Origin: Nitrospirillum pindoramense
GTDB taxonomy: Bacteria > Pseudomonadota > Alphaproteobacteria > Azospirillales > Azospirillaceae
Length of the DNA: 64,000 nucleotides
Direction: 5' to 3'
Assembly (NCBI RefSeq): GCF_007827955.1
Contig: NZ_VITR01000006.1
Location: 310,001-374,000, forward strand
The translations under genes and the position numbers were made by a program. The notes below the pieces were generated by a model, which saw only the letters and a list, made by a program, of their open reading frames with translations, was not told the origin of the DNA and ran no database searches. Of this stretch, positions 9,145-18,713 are shown in pieces (within the stretch, counting starts at the first letter, position 1; each line of letters opens with the position of its first letter).

Positions 9145-12100
9145 ATGGCCGCGCTGTGCCTCATCGCCCGTATCGCCTGGTTCGAGCTGCGCTATCAGCT
9201 GCGCCAACCAGCGTTGATCATCAACTTCATCATCTTTTTCCTGATCACCTTCCTGGCCACCACCATCGACCAGATCCAGATCGGGGGCCGCAGCAACGGC
9301 GTCCATATGGACAGCCCGGTCATGGTGCTGCAGATCGCAGCCATCCTCAGCCTGTTCGGCATGACCATCGGCCTGCGCGGCCTGACCGACCCGGTGCTGC
9401 GCGACGCCGACACCGGCATGGCCGGCATCGTGGGGGCCACGCCGGTGCGACGCCCCCTGATGCTGACCGGGCGGCTGCTTGGCGCCTTCGTGGCCTGCGC
9501 CGCCGCGGTTTCCTCCTGCCAATGGGGCATCCTGCTGGGGCGCCTGGCCTGGTGGGTTGACCCGGAGCATTTCGGCGCCTTCCGCCCGCTGGACTACCTG
9601 TTCGCGCTGGGCGTGTTCAGCCTGCCCAACCTGCTGGTGACGGGCGCCCTGTTCTTCCTGGTGGCGGCGCTCACCCGCCGGCAGATGGCGACCTATGTCG
9701 TCATGATCGTGCTGATCAGCGGTTACGCCCTGATCAGCAGCGCCCTGGCGGAACCCTCCCGCCGCGTCCTCGCGGCCTATGTCGACCCGTTCGGCCTGGC
9801 GCCACTGGCCAACGCCACCCGCTACTGGACGGTGGTGGAGCGCAACACCCAGTTGCCCGCCCTGGCGGGGGAGTTGTTGAGCAACCGCCTGATCTGGATC
9901 AGCGCGGCCCTGGCCCTGTTCGGCCTGGGGCTGGCGGCGGACAGCTGGGCTTTGCGCCGCGGCCCCCGCCAAGCGGCCCCCCGACCCACCAAGGATGCCC
10001 CCACCGCTCCGTCCCCTCTGCGGCCCGTCGCCCCGCGCCTGGGGACTGGGCGCCTAGGGGCCGGGGCCGCCTGGCAGATGCTGCGCCGGCGCCTGGCGTT
10101 CGAGGTGGGCGCCACCCTGCGCAGCCCCAGCCTGTGGATCCTGCTGGCGCTCAGCGTCGTCAACATGATGGCTTCGCTGCTGCTTCAGAAAACGCTCTAC
10201 GGCACCGCCACCTACCCCGTGACCCGGCTGATGGTGCAAGCGATCCTGGGCACCTTCTCCATCGCCCCCCTGGCCATCGCCGGTTACTACACCGGCGAAT
10301 TCGTATGGCGGGAGCGGCAGGCGGGCGTGGCCGAGATCCTGGGCGCGACGCCCGCGCCCGGGTGGGTCTTCACCCTGTCCAAGTTCCTGGCGGTGTCCAT
10401 GGTGCTGGCCGGTCTGTGGCTGGTGGCCATGGTGCCCACGATGGCGATGCAGATCGCCCGGGGGCCGGTGCCCATCGAACCCGGCCTGTACCTGACGCCC
10501 TTGTTGGGCATGGCCTTTCCCGGAATGCTGATCGTGGCGGCGCTGACCCTGTTCGTGCAGGTGCTGTCCCCCAACAAGTTCGTCGGCTACGCCATCATGG
10601 TGGTCTATGTCGTGCTGACCCTGGTGGCGCAGCGCCTGGGGCTGGAGGACAACCTGCTGCTCTATGGCGGCTCACCGACCCTGCTGCTGTCGGATATGAA
10701 CGGTTATGGCCGGTTCCTGTTGGCCGATACCTGGTTCAACGTCTACTGGGGCATGGCGGCGCTGATGCTGCTGCTGCTGACCCATCTGCTGTGGCCGCGC
10801 AGCCGCGCCTTAACCTGGCGCGACCGGGGCCGGGCCCTGGTGACCGGCTGGACCGGGCCCACCCGCGCCCTGGCGGTCCTGCTGTTGCTGGGCTTCATCG
10901 GCAGCGGCGTCTGGATCCACCACAACACCCACGTCCTGAACGAATACCGCGACCGGCAGATGAACGAGGACCAGCAGGTGGCGTTCGAACGGGCCTATCG
11001 CCAGTACGAGACCCTGCCCCAGCCGCGCATCACCAAGGTGTCGGTGGACGTGGACATCTATCCCGAGCTGCAGGGTTTCGACGCCCGCGGGCACTATACC
11101 CTGAGAAACCACACCCAGGCCCCCATCGCCCAGGTGCACATGGTGCTGCCCGTGCGCATCACGCTGGAGAAGACGGCCCTTGAGGGGGCCAAGCTGACCA
11201 CCGAAGACCACGCCCTGAACTATTACATCTTCACCCTGGACCAGCCCCTGGCCCCGGGGGAGACGCGGGAACTGGACTTCGCCATCAGCCAGCGCAACCC
11301 CGGCTTCACCAACGACGCCACAGTCCCCCTTGTCGTGGACAACGGCAGCTTCATCGGCTATCGCCGCGCCCTGCCCATCATCGGGTTCGACCGCGCGCGC
11401 CTGCTGGATGACAAGTTCAAACGCCGCCGGTATGGCCTTGCCCCCATCGACCGCTTGCCCAAGCTGGAGGACCAGAGCCAATGGGCGGTATCGGACCTGG
11501 GGCCGGACGCGGATTTGGTGGACTTCGAGACCACCGTCTCCACCGCGCCGGACCAGACGGCCATCGCGCCGGGCTATCTGGACCGGGAATGGACGGCCAA
11601 GGACGCCGCCGGCCGCAACCGCCACTATTTCCACTATCACACCGACAGCCCCATCGCCCATTTCGAGTCCTGGCTGTCGGCCCGCTATACCGTGGCGCGG
11701 GATACCTGGGGCGAGGGCGACCACGCCGTGGACCTGGCCGTCTATTACCACGCGCCGCATGCCTGGAACGTGGACCGCATGATCCTGGGCATGAAGCGGG
11801 CGCTGAGCTATTGCAGCGCCAATTTCGGCCCCTACCAGCACCGCCAACTGCGGGTGCTGGAGTTTCCGGACTACGCCAGCTTCGCCCAGAGCTTCCCCAA
11901 CACCGTGCCCTATTCCGAGGGCATCGGCTTCATCGCCGACCTGCGGGACAAGACCAAGATCGACCCCGTCTTTTATGTGACGGCGCATGAGGTGGCCCAT
12001 CAGTGGTGGGGCCATCAGTTGATCGCCGCCAATGTGCAGGGCACCACCTTGCTGGTGGAAAGCTTGGCGCAGTACAGCGCGCTGATGGTGATGGAGCATG

Positions 12101-12783
12101 AATACGGCCCCAACCAAATCCGCCGTTTCCTGAAATACGAGCTGGACAGCTACCTGCGCAATCGCGGCCACGAGGAACTGGAGGAACTGCCGCTGGTGCG
12201 CGTCGAAGGACAGCCCTACATCCACTACAGGAAGGGCTCGCTGGCCATGTACGCCCTCAAGGATTACCTGGGTGAGGACACGGTGAACCGGGCACTGGCC
12301 CGCCTGCTGAAGGACGGCAAGGCCCGCACCGACCGATATGCCCTGTCCACCGATCTGGTGGCGGCCTTGAAGGCGGAGGCACCGGGTCAGGCGGACCTGA
12401 TCAGCGACCTGTTGGAAAAGATCGTGCTGTACGACCTGAAGGTCACGGGCTCGCACGCGGAGGCCCTGCCCGACGGCCACTTCAAGGTCAGCGTGACGGT
12501 CAGCGCCTCGAAATTCGAGGCGGACGGCCAGGGCAAGGAAACGCCCGTCCCCTTCGTCGCCATGCCCATCGACATCGGCCTGTTCCATGCCGACCCGGGG
12601 GCGCCCACCTTCGGCGACCAGGACGTCATCCACCTGGCCAAGCACCCGCTTCATTTCGGGGAGCAGACCATCGAGCTGGTGGTGGACAAGAAGCCGGACT
12701 ATGTCGGCATCGATCCCTACAACAAGCTGATCGACCGCAATTCCGACGACAACGTGGCGCGGCTGGGCCAATCCGCGCCGTGA
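9145..12783 (+). CDS. ABC-2 type permease fused to an M1-family metallopeptidase
   Basis: A 1212-residue membrane protein. The N-terminal half holds two sets of about six membrane helices (roughly residues 1-270 and 310-590) separated by a Pro-rich linker, like two ABC-2 permease halves. After a further helix near 580-595 a large, probably periplasmic, part carries the M1 zinc site: H948-E949-V-A-H952 and the likely third ligand E972 in 'LLVESLAQ'. There are 19 residues between H952 and E972; classical M1 enzymes have 18. With the ATPase at 8213 it forms the 'ABC transporter permease/M1 aminopeptidase' system known from sequence in Proteobacteria but with unclear substrate. Coupling of peptide cleavage and export is inference. 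Confidence 0.88.
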   Translation: MAALCLIARIAWFELRYQLRQPALIINFIIFFLITFLATTIDQIQIGGRSNGVHMDSPVMVLQIAAILSLFGMTIGLRGLTDPVLRDADTGMAGIVGATPVRRPLMLTGRLLGAFVACAAAVSSCQWGILLGRLAWWVDPEHFGAFRPLDYLFALGVFSLPNLLVTGALFFLVAALTRRQMATYVVMIVLISGYALISSALAEPSRRVLAAYVDPFGLAPLANATRYWTVVERNTQLPALAGELLSNRLIWISAALALFGLGLAADSWALRRGPRQAAPRPTKDAPTAPSPLRPVAPRLGTGRLGAGAAWQMLRRRLAFEVGATLRSPSLWILLALSVVNMMASLLLQKTLYGTATYPVTRLMVQAILGTFSIAPLAIAGYYTGEFVWRERQAGVAEILGATPAPGWVFTLSKFLAVSMVLAGLWLVAMVPTMAMQIARGPVPIEPGLYLTPLLGMAFPGMLIVAALTLFVQVLSPNKFVGYAIMVVYVVLTLVAQRLGLEDNLLLYGGSPTLLLSDMNGYGRFLLADTWFNVYWGMAALMLLLLTHLLWPRSRALTWRDRGRALVTGWTGPTRALAVLLLLGFIGSGVWIHHNTHVLNEYRDRQMNEDQQVAFERAYRQYETLPQPRITKVSVDVDIYPELQGFDARGHYTLRNHTQAPIAQVHMVLPVRITLEKTALEGAKLTTEDHALNYYIFTLDQPLAPGETRELDFAISQRNPGFTNDATVPLVVDNGSFIGYRRALPIIGFDRARLLDDKFKRRRYGLAPIDRLPKLEDQSQWAVSDLGPDADLVDFETTVSTAPDQTAIAPGYLDREWTAKDAAGRNRHYFHYHTDSPIAHFESWLSARYTVARDTWGEGDHAVDLAVYYHAPHAWNVDRMILGMKRALSYCSANFGPYQHRQLRVLEFPDYASFAQSFPNTVPYSEGIGFIADLRDKTKIDPVFYVTAHEVAHQWWGHQLIAANVQGTTLLVESLAQYSALMVMEHEYGPNQIRRFLKYELDSYLRNRGHEELEELPLVRVEGQPYIHYRKGSLAMYALKDYLGEDTVNRALARLLKDGKARTDRYALSTDLVAALKAEAPGQADLISDLLEKIVLYDLKVTGSHAEALPDGHFKVSVTVSASKFEADGQGKETPVPFVAMPIDIGLFHADPGAPTFGDQDVIHLAKHPLHFGEQTIELVVDKKPDYVGIDPYNKLIDRNSDDNVARLGQSAP

Positions 12784-12968
12784 TGGCTGGCGGTGGCGGG
12801 TGGGCATCCGTGCCCCCCGTCACTGCCGGTTGCTTTTAACCGGGTAAAACAGGGGCAGCGTGCGGATTCAGCCCGCTGCGGGGTGGGACCGGAGGGCTCG
12901 TCCTGGTAGGCTGCCCCCAACCGGGGCATCCGCCCCCAGAACCATATCCCGGAGGCCACCCCCCGCCC

Positions 12969-14711
12969 ATGATGCATGAGACCCCCCTGATCGCCACCAT
13001 CGTCGGCGGCCTTGGCTGCGCCTTCGTTCTGGGCGCCATCGCCACACGCCTGCGCATCTCGCCCCTGGTGGGCTATCTGTTGGCGGGGGTCATCCTGGGC
13101 CCGTTCACGCCCGGCTTCGTCGCGGACCAGCATCTGGCGCCGCAACTGGCCGAGATCGGCGTCATCCTGCTGATGTTCGGGGTGGGCCTGCACTTCTCCC
13201 TGTCCGACCTCATGTCGGTGAAGCTGATCGCCATACCGGGCGCCCTGGCGCAGATCGGCGTGGCCACCCTGATGGGCATGGGTCTGGCCCACCTGATGGG
13301 CTGGGGCCTGGGGGCCGGCCTGGTCTTCGGCCTGGCCCTGTCGGTCGCCAGCACCGTGGTGCTGCTGCGCACCCTGCAGGAACGGCGGCTGATGGAAACG
13401 CAAGGTGGCAAGATCGCCATCGGCTGGCTGGTGGTCGAGGACATGGCCATGGTGTTGGCCCTGGTGCTGTTGCCGGCGCTGGGTGACCTGCTTGGTGGCA
13501 TGGGCACGCCATCGATGTCGCAGCTGGGCCTGACCTTGGCGGTGACCCTGGGCAAGGTGGCGGTGTTCGTGGCCCTGATGCTGGTGGGCGGGCGGCGGCT
13601 GATCCCCTGGGTCCTGCACCGCGTCGCCCAGACCGGCTCACGCGAGCTGTTCCGCCTGGCGGTGCTGGCGGTGGCCCTGGGCGTGGCCTTCGGCGCCGCC
13701 GAGCTGTTTGGCGTGTCCTTCGCCCTGGGCGCCTTCTTCGCCGGCATGACCCTGGCCGAATCCCCCCTGGCGCATGAGGCGGCGGAGGAATCGCTGCCGC
13801 TGCGCGACGCCTTCGCCGTGCTATTCTTCGTATCCGTCGGCATGCTGTTCGACTGGCACATCATCATCCAGCATCCGCTGCCCCTGCTGGGCACCCTGGC
13901 CATCATCCTGGTGGGCAAGGTCGCGGCGGCCTATGGCCTGGTCCGGGCCTTCCGCCACAGCGAGAGCACGGCACTGACCATCGCCGGCGGGCTGGCACAG
14001 ATCGGCGAATTCTCCTTCATTCTGGCGGCGTTCGGCGTCGACCTGGGCCTGCTGCCGCCCACGGGGCAAAGCCTGATCCTGGCCGGCGCCATCCTGTCCA
14101 TCCTGCTGAACCCGGTGGTGTTCATCGGCCTGCAGCGGCTGGCCACCCTGCGCCAGCGCAAGGGGACGGTCCCAGGGACCGCCGAGGTGGCGGCGGCCCC
14201 GGCCAAGGTCAAGGTCTTCACCGCGCCTGAGCCCACCGCCCTGGACGAGCACGCCATCATCATCGGCTATGGCCGCGTCGGCCGGCTGGTGGGGGAGGCC
14301 CTGCGCCAGGACGGCACGCCGGTGCTGGTGGTGGAGGAGGACACCGGCATCCTGGAACAGCTGCGCGCCAGCGGGCAGGAGGTCATCGCCGGCAACGCCG
14401 CCCAGCCCGACGTGCTGGCCGCCGCCAATGTCGAGGGGGCGCGGTGGCTGTTCGTGGCCGTGCCCAACAGCTTCGAGGCCGGGCAGGTGGTGGCCCAGGC
14501 GCGCAAGCGCAACCCGCATCTGGACATCATCGCCCGCGCCCACACCGACGCCGCCGTGGACCACCTGCGCCAGCACGGTGCCAGCCTGGTCATCATGGGC
14601 GAGCGGGAGATCGCCCAGGCCATGCTGGCCCACACCCACGGCCTGCGCATCCCCGACCCCGCGCCGGCCCGGGAACCCCCGCCGGACGGGGCGATGGCGG
14701 AAGCGGTGTGA
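12969..14711 (+). CDS. ybaL: Kef/YbaL-type cation:proton antiporter with NAD-binding TrkA-N domain
   Basis: A 580-residue CPA2 monovalent cation/proton antiporter. Residues 1-400 carry about 12 hydrophobic helices, with family motifs 'PLVGYLLAGVILGPFTPGFV', 'LHFSLSDL' and 'GWLVVEDMAMVLAL'. A cytoplasmic Rossmann domain starts near residue 428 ('HAIIIGYGRVGRLVG') and ends with 'ARAHTDAAVDHLRQHGA'. This domain gates KefB/C-like proteins through nucleotide or glutathione adducts. Lack of a KefF/G partner nearby and the YbaL-like length favour the YbaL subgroup. Start is ATG at 12969. Confidence 0.88.
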   Translation: MMHETPLIATIVGGLGCAFVLGAIATRLRISPLVGYLLAGVILGPFTPGFVADQHLAPQLAEIGVILLMFGVGLHFSLSDLMSVKLIAIPGALAQIGVATLMGMGLAHLMGWGLGAGLVFGLALSVASTVVLLRTLQERRLMETQGGKIAIGWLVVEDMAMVLALVLLPALGDLLGGMGTPSMSQLGLTLAVTLGKVAVFVALMLVGGRRLIPWVLHRVAQTGSRELFRLAVLAVALGVAFGAAELFGVSFALGAFFAGMTLAESPLAHEAAEESLPLRDAFAVLFFVSVGMLFDWHIIIQHPLPLLGTLAIILVGKVAAAYGLVRAFRHSESTALTIAGGLAQIGEFSFILAAFGVDLGLLPPTGQSLILAGAILSILLNPVVFIGLQRLATLRQRKGTVPGTAEVAAAPAKVKVFTAPEPTALDEHAIIIGYGRVGRLVGEALRQDGTPVLVVEEDTGILEQLRASGQEVIAGNAAQPDVLAAANVEGARWLFVAVPNSFEAGQVVAQARKRNPHLDIIARAHTDAAVDHLRQHGASLVIMGEREIAQAMLAHTHGLRIPDPAPAREPPPDGAMAEAV

Positions 14712-14805
14712 TCAGTCTTCGGGGTGTGATTCAGCGGTCATATAAATCGTCCCGTTCGGTGTGGCCGCCGCCCAAAGGCAGACCGAGCTTAAGCGTCGCC
14801 ATGAG

Positions 14806-14949
14806 CTAATCCCAAGCATCGTCCCCCGCTGCTGGCACCCAGGGCTCCAACCGCGCCACAGGAATACCCCGGTGGGAGATGACCACCGTTTCCCCCAACA
14901 GGGCTGACAGATGGCGACGCGCATACGATGCGCCAACGATGCGGGTCAT
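14806..14949 (-). CDS. Orphan Phd/YefM-like antitoxin, short
   Basis: A 47-residue reading frame from ATG 14949 to TAG. It reads like the N-terminal DNA-binding half of a Phd/YefM antitoxin: 'IVGASYARRHLSALLGET' then 'VVISHRGIPVARLEPW'. About six residues usual between 'LL' and 'GE' are missing, and no toxin gene is adjacent. A 23-codon frame overlaps its end (ATG 14802 to TGA 14731, 'MATLKLGLPLGGG...DDLYDR') and could be a frameshifted C-terminal remnant. It could be a solitary autoregulator or a decaying toxin-antitoxin locus. Confidence is moderate because it is so short. Confidence 0.5.
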   Translation of the reverse strand: MTRIVGASYARRHLSALLGETVVISHRGIPVARLEPWVPAAGDDAWD

Positions 14950-15020
14950 GGGCACGCCTAATCCAAAAAAGGTTTCGGTATCCCCTGAGTATGACGCGAC
15001 ATGGCACAGGGATAAAGAAA

Positions 15021-15054
15021 GGGGCGCTGGAGGGAGTGCCCAGCGCCCCTTTTT
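15021..15054. terminator. Bidirectional rho-independent terminator
   Basis: A perfect 10-bp stem (GGGGCGCTGG / CCAGCGCCCC) with a 9-base loop, followed on the plus strand by TTTTT and on the minus strand by TTTCTTTATC. It starts 15 bases past the stop of the S41 protease gene and also faces the end of the antiporter/antitoxin region. Confidence 0.88.
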
Positions 15055-15068
15055 ACGTTACCGCCCCC

Positions 15069-18000
15069 TCACCGTGCCGGGTCCGGCAGGACCGGCTTGC
15101 GGTCCGGATAGGCAGGCCGCTTGAAGGTCGGCGGCGGGTTCTTGGCCAGTTGCTCAAGCGCCACGGCCACCGCCTTTTCCAGTTGCGGGTCGTGGCCCTG
15201 GCGGATCAGGGCGGGATCCTGCTCCACCTCAACGTCCGGCGGGATGCCGATGTTCTCCACCTCCCACTCCCCATGGGTGCCGTAGATCGCCCAGCGCGGG
15301 GCGGTGATGGAACCGCCGTCCATCAGCGGGGGATAGCCGCCGATGCCGACCAAGCCGCCCCAGGTGCGCACGCCCACCAGCGTGCCCAGTTGCGCCTTGC
15401 GGAACAGCCAGGGTAAAGCGTCGCCGCCCGATCCCGACATCTGGTTGATGATCATGACCTTGGGGCCATAGATGGCCTGGGCCGGCTCCACCATGTCCTC
15501 ACCCTCGCGGGTGGTGTTGATCATCTGCGGCGTCTTCTTCATCTGCTCGACAATGAAGTCCGCGATCTGGCCGCCGTGGTTGAAACGCTCATCGATGATG
15601 GCGCCCTGCTTGCCCACCTGGGAGTAGTAGTAGCGGTTGAAGTTGGCGAAGCCGCCGGCGGCCGTGTCCGGCAGGTAGACATAGGCCAGGCGCCCACCGG
15701 ACAGTTCGTCGACCTTGCGGCGGTTTTCCTCCATCCAGGTGTGCAGGCGCAGCTTGGCCTCCGAGGCCAGGGGCACCACCGTCACCTGGCGCGACCCGCC
15801 GCCGTCGGCCTTGGGGCCCACGGTCAGCACAGTCTGCTTGCCGGCCGTGCCCAGGAAATAGCGGTAGACCTCCTGATCCGCCTTCACCTCGTTACCGTTG
15901 ACCGCCAGCAGATAGTCGCCCACGGCGACGTTCACGCCCGGCTGGGTCAGGGGCGCCCGCGCCCCCGGTGTCCAGTTCTCGCCCTCCAGGATGCGGGCGA
16001 ATTGATAGCGGTTGCCCACCACCTTGTAGTCGGCGCCCAGCAGGCCGACGCTGACCTTGTCCTGCTTGGGGAAGGTGCCGCCGCCCACGAAGGTGTGGCC
16101 CAGGCCGATGTGGCCGGTCATCTCGGCGAACAGGGTGTTCAGATCCACGCGGCCGGCCAGCGCCTCCAGGAAGGGGGCGTAGACCCGCTCCGCCTTGGCC
16201 AGGTCCAGGCCCTGGGCCTTAGGGTCGTAGAGGAAGTCGCGCTCGATGCGCCAAGCCTCATGGTACATCTGCCGCCACTCGGCGCGCGGGTCCACCCACA
16301 CCTGCATATCGTCCAGCTTCAGGGCCCCGGCCCCCGCGTCCGGCGCCTTGTCGGCGCCGTTCACGAACCAACGGCCGTGCTGGGCGTACAGCACCTTCTG
16401 TCCGTCGGCCGAGACGAAGAAGCTGCCGGGGTCCACGCTGTCCAGGAACTTGTCGGTCTTGCGTGTCTTCAGGTCGAAACGGGCGACCTCCAGGCTGGGC
16501 GGGCCGTTCTCACCCCCCTCCAGATAATCCTCGTCCGTCAGGGCGACGGGGGCGGCGCTGGCGAAGATGACGCCCTCCGCCCCCACGTCGAGGCCCGCCA
16601 GGTTCACGCGCGGGATGGGCAGGGCCAGGGTGCGCTGCTCCAGGCCGGCGAAGTCGATGCGGACATCCGCGCCCTTCTTGCCCTCCCCCTTCTTGTCGCC
16701 GTCCTTCTTATCCCCGTCCTTTTTGCCGTCATCCTTCTTGTCGGCCGCCGGCTCCTCATCGCTCTCGGGCGCCAGGGGCGACGGCAGGTCGCGGCGCAAC
16801 ACCATGACATACACACGGCCATTGGTGGCGCGGCCCATGCTGGACATGTCCAGCCAGCCCTGGTCCAGGCCGTTGTCGGTGAACGACACGAAGTACAGGT
16901 ACTTGCCGCCCCGGTCGAAGCGCGGCGACATGGCGTTGCTGCGCCCGTCCGTCACCATCTGCGTCTTCTTGTCGGCCAGGCTGTAGACGAAGATGCCATG
17001 CAGATGGTTGGGCAATTGCTTGGAATAGGCGATCCAGCGGCTATCCGGCGACCAGGCCGGGCTCAGCTGGCTGGTGGGGCTGTCATAGCGGTCGGTGTCG
17101 ACCTTCACCGGGGTGGGATGGTCGCCGGCGTGTTCCACGTCCACCACCCACAGGTTCAGCCGCTTGTCGGTATAGGCGATCTTCTTGCTGTCGGGCGACC
17201 AGACCGGGCTGTAGAAATAGCTGGGCGGCTGGCCCAGGCCGATGACCTTCACCGGCCCCTGCCCATCCGACGACCGGAGGTGTAGGGCATATTCCCCGCC
17301 CTCGTCGGAGAACCAGGCCACCGTCTTGCCGTCCGGCGACCAGGCCGGGTCGCGGTCGGCCACGCCGGGGCTTTGCGTCAGGTTGCGCACATCGCCCTTT
17401 TCCGCCGGCACCGACAGGATCTCGCCATGCGTCTCGAACAGCACGCGCTTGCCGGTGGGGGAGAGTGCCGCGTGCAGGATCTGATCCGGATCCAGGGTTT
17501 CCAGGTGCGCCCGGGTCTGCGGCAGCTCCCCGGAAATGGTCACCGGCACCGCGCGCGTCTGACGCGTGGCGGTGTCGTACAGGTTCAGGCTGCCGAACTG
17601 ATCATAGACGATGCCACCGGGCCCGGCCGCCGCTGACTGGATATCGAAGCCCTTGTCATTGCGGACGACGGACGAGACCTTGGCCGTCTTGACGTCGTAG
17701 GCGTAGAGGGCCACGGGCCCGTCACGGTCCGACAGGAAATAGACGGTGTCGCCCACCCAGATCGGGTTACGGTCGTTGGAGTTGTCGCGCGGGATACGGT
17801 CGTTGGAGTTGTCGCGCGGGATCTTGATCACGCTGCTGTCGCTCAACGCCGCGATCCACACCCGCGAGGTCTGGCCGCCGCGATAATGCTTCCACGCCGG
17901 CTGCCACTGCGAAAAGGGGACATAGGCCAGGCGGGCGCCATCCGCCGAATAGCTGGCCTGGAAACCGGAGGGCAGCGGCAGTTGCACCGGCACCCCACCG

Positions 18001-18464
18001 CCGACCGGAATGGTGTAGAGCTGTTCCAGGTCGCGCGGCGTGGTGCGCAGGGTGCGGAACAGCACGTTCTTGCCGTCCGGCGTCCAGCCCACCGCCACAT
18101 CCCGGCCCGGATGCCAGGTCAGGCGCTGTGGCTGGCCCCCGGTGGCGGGCACGACATAGACGTCGGTGTTGCCATCATAGGTGCCGGTATAGGCCACCAG
18201 GCTGCCGTCGGGGGAGAAGACGGGGCCGCTGTTCTGCCCCTGCCCGGCCACCAGAAGCGTGGCCTGGCCGCCCGCCCGCGGCACGGTCCAGATCTGCCCG
18301 CCATAGTCGAAGGCGATCAGGCTGGCCGACAGGCTGGGATGCTGCAGCATCAGCGGCGGCGGGGCGGATTTTGATTCGGGCGGTTTGACCTGGGCCGTGG
18401 CCCCAGAGGATATGACCGAACCGGAAACCAAAAGGCACGCGAGCGCCACGCCAAGCCAACGCAT
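15069..18464 (-). CDS. S41 family peptidase, tricorn-protease-like
   Basis: A 1131-residue exported protease with a signal peptide (residues 1-25, 'GATAQ'). It has repeated WD40/TolB-like propeller blades ('PVFSPDGSLVAYTG', 'PAWSPDGKTVAWFS', 'PVWSPDSKKIAYTD', 'PAWSPDSRWIAYSK'). A highly charged Lys/Asp/Gly linker lies at about residues 568-600. Then come the C1 helices, a PDZ-like domain ('PGVNVAVGDYLLAVNG') and the S41 catalytic core, with the nucleophile serine in 'QMSGSGGDALPW'. Tricorn-like proteins degrade peptides; here it is likely periplasmic. An unusual exact repeat of nine residues sits in the propeller (17769-17822). Start is ATG 18464. Confidence 0.92.
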   Translation of the reverse strand: MRWLGVALACLLVSGSVISSGATAQVKPPESKSAPPPLMLQHPSLSASLIAFDYGGQIWTVPRAGGQATLLVAGQGQNSGPVFSPDGSLVAYTGTYDGNTDVYVVPATGGQPQRLTWHPGRDVAVGWTPDGKNVLFRTLRTTPRDLEQLYTIPVGGGVPVQLPLPSGFQASYSADGARLAYVPFSQWQPAWKHYRGGQTSRVWIAALSDSSVIKIPRDNSNDRIPRDNSNDRNPIWVGDTVYFLSDRDGPVALYAYDVKTAKVSSVVRNDKGFDIQSAAAGPGGIVYDQFGSLNLYDTATRQTRAVPVTISGELPQTRAHLETLDPDQILHAALSPTGKRVLFETHGEILSVPAEKGDVRNLTQSPGVADRDPAWSPDGKTVAWFSDEGGEYALHLRSSDGQGPVKVIGLGQPPSYFYSPVWSPDSKKIAYTDKRLNLWVVDVEHAGDHPTPVKVDTDRYDSPTSQLSPAWSPDSRWIAYSKQLPNHLHGIFVYSLADKKTQMVTDGRSNAMSPRFDRGGKYLYFVSFTDNGLDQGWLDMSSMGRATNGRVYVMVLRRDLPSPLAPESDEEPAADKKDDGKKDGDKKDGDKKGEGKKGADVRIDFAGLEQRTLALPIPRVNLAGLDVGAEGVIFASAAPVALTDEDYLEGGENGPPSLEVARFDLKTRKTDKFLDSVDPGSFFVSADGQKVLYAQHGRWFVNGADKAPDAGAGALKLDDMQVWVDPRAEWRQMYHEAWRIERDFLYDPKAQGLDLAKAERVYAPFLEALAGRVDLNTLFAEMTGHIGLGHTFVGGGTFPKQDKVSVGLLGADYKVVGNRYQFARILEGENWTPGARAPLTQPGVNVAVGDYLLAVNGNEVKADQEVYRYFLGTAGKQTVLTVGPKADGGGSRQVTVVPLASEAKLRLHTWMEENRRKVDELSGGRLAYVYLPDTAAGGFANFNRYYYSQVGKQGAIIDERFNHGGQIADFIVEQMKKTPQMINTTREGEDMVEPAQAIYGPKVMIINQMSGSGGDALPWLFRKAQLGTLVGVRTWGGLVGIGGYPPLMDGGSITAPRWAIYGTHGEWEVENIGIPPDVEVEQDPALIRQGHDPQLEKAVAVALEQLAKNPPPTFKRPAYPDRKPVLPDPAR
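17769..17822 (-). repeat. 27-bp perfect tandem duplication inside the S41 protease gene
   Basis: Two identical adjacent 27-base copies (17769-17795 and 17796-17822) keep the frame and encode the nonapeptide IPRDNSNDR twice, at residues about 215-232. Related proteins, as far as I recall, have this segment once, followed by the 'NPxWVGDTVYFLSDRDG' strand. The exact identity suggests a recent slippage event. Confidence 0.95.
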
Positions 18465-18713
18465 CAGACACCGCCGGGTTGTGAAAAGACTTAAGCCGAT
18501 TGTTCCATACCGTGCAGCCGCCCGCTACAGCCTTGAACGGCCTTGATGACCGGGAAGACGGGGCCGACGGTCGCACCCTGGACGGGCGCCCCTGGGCCTT
18601 TCTCAAATCGATGTCGCGCCGTCGATTCCCGGTGGGAAATGCTGTCCGGGATGGCAGAATCCGCGCCGGCACCAGGACCGGAACCCGGTCCCATGGACCA
18701 GGGGGGAAAAGCG

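Noticed and set aside
10810-12807. A 665-codon minus-strand frame over the M1 domain
   Set aside because: Antisense to a clear HEVAH metallopeptidase; no recognisable domain of its own.
12826-12843. CCGGTT/AACCGG dyad after the permease-M1 gene
   Set aside because: A 6-bp stem with T residues in the loop and no trailing T tract; too weak to call a terminator.
15576-17285. A 569-codon plus-strand frame over the S41 protease
   Set aside because: Antisense shadow of repeated WD-like blades and the catalytic core.
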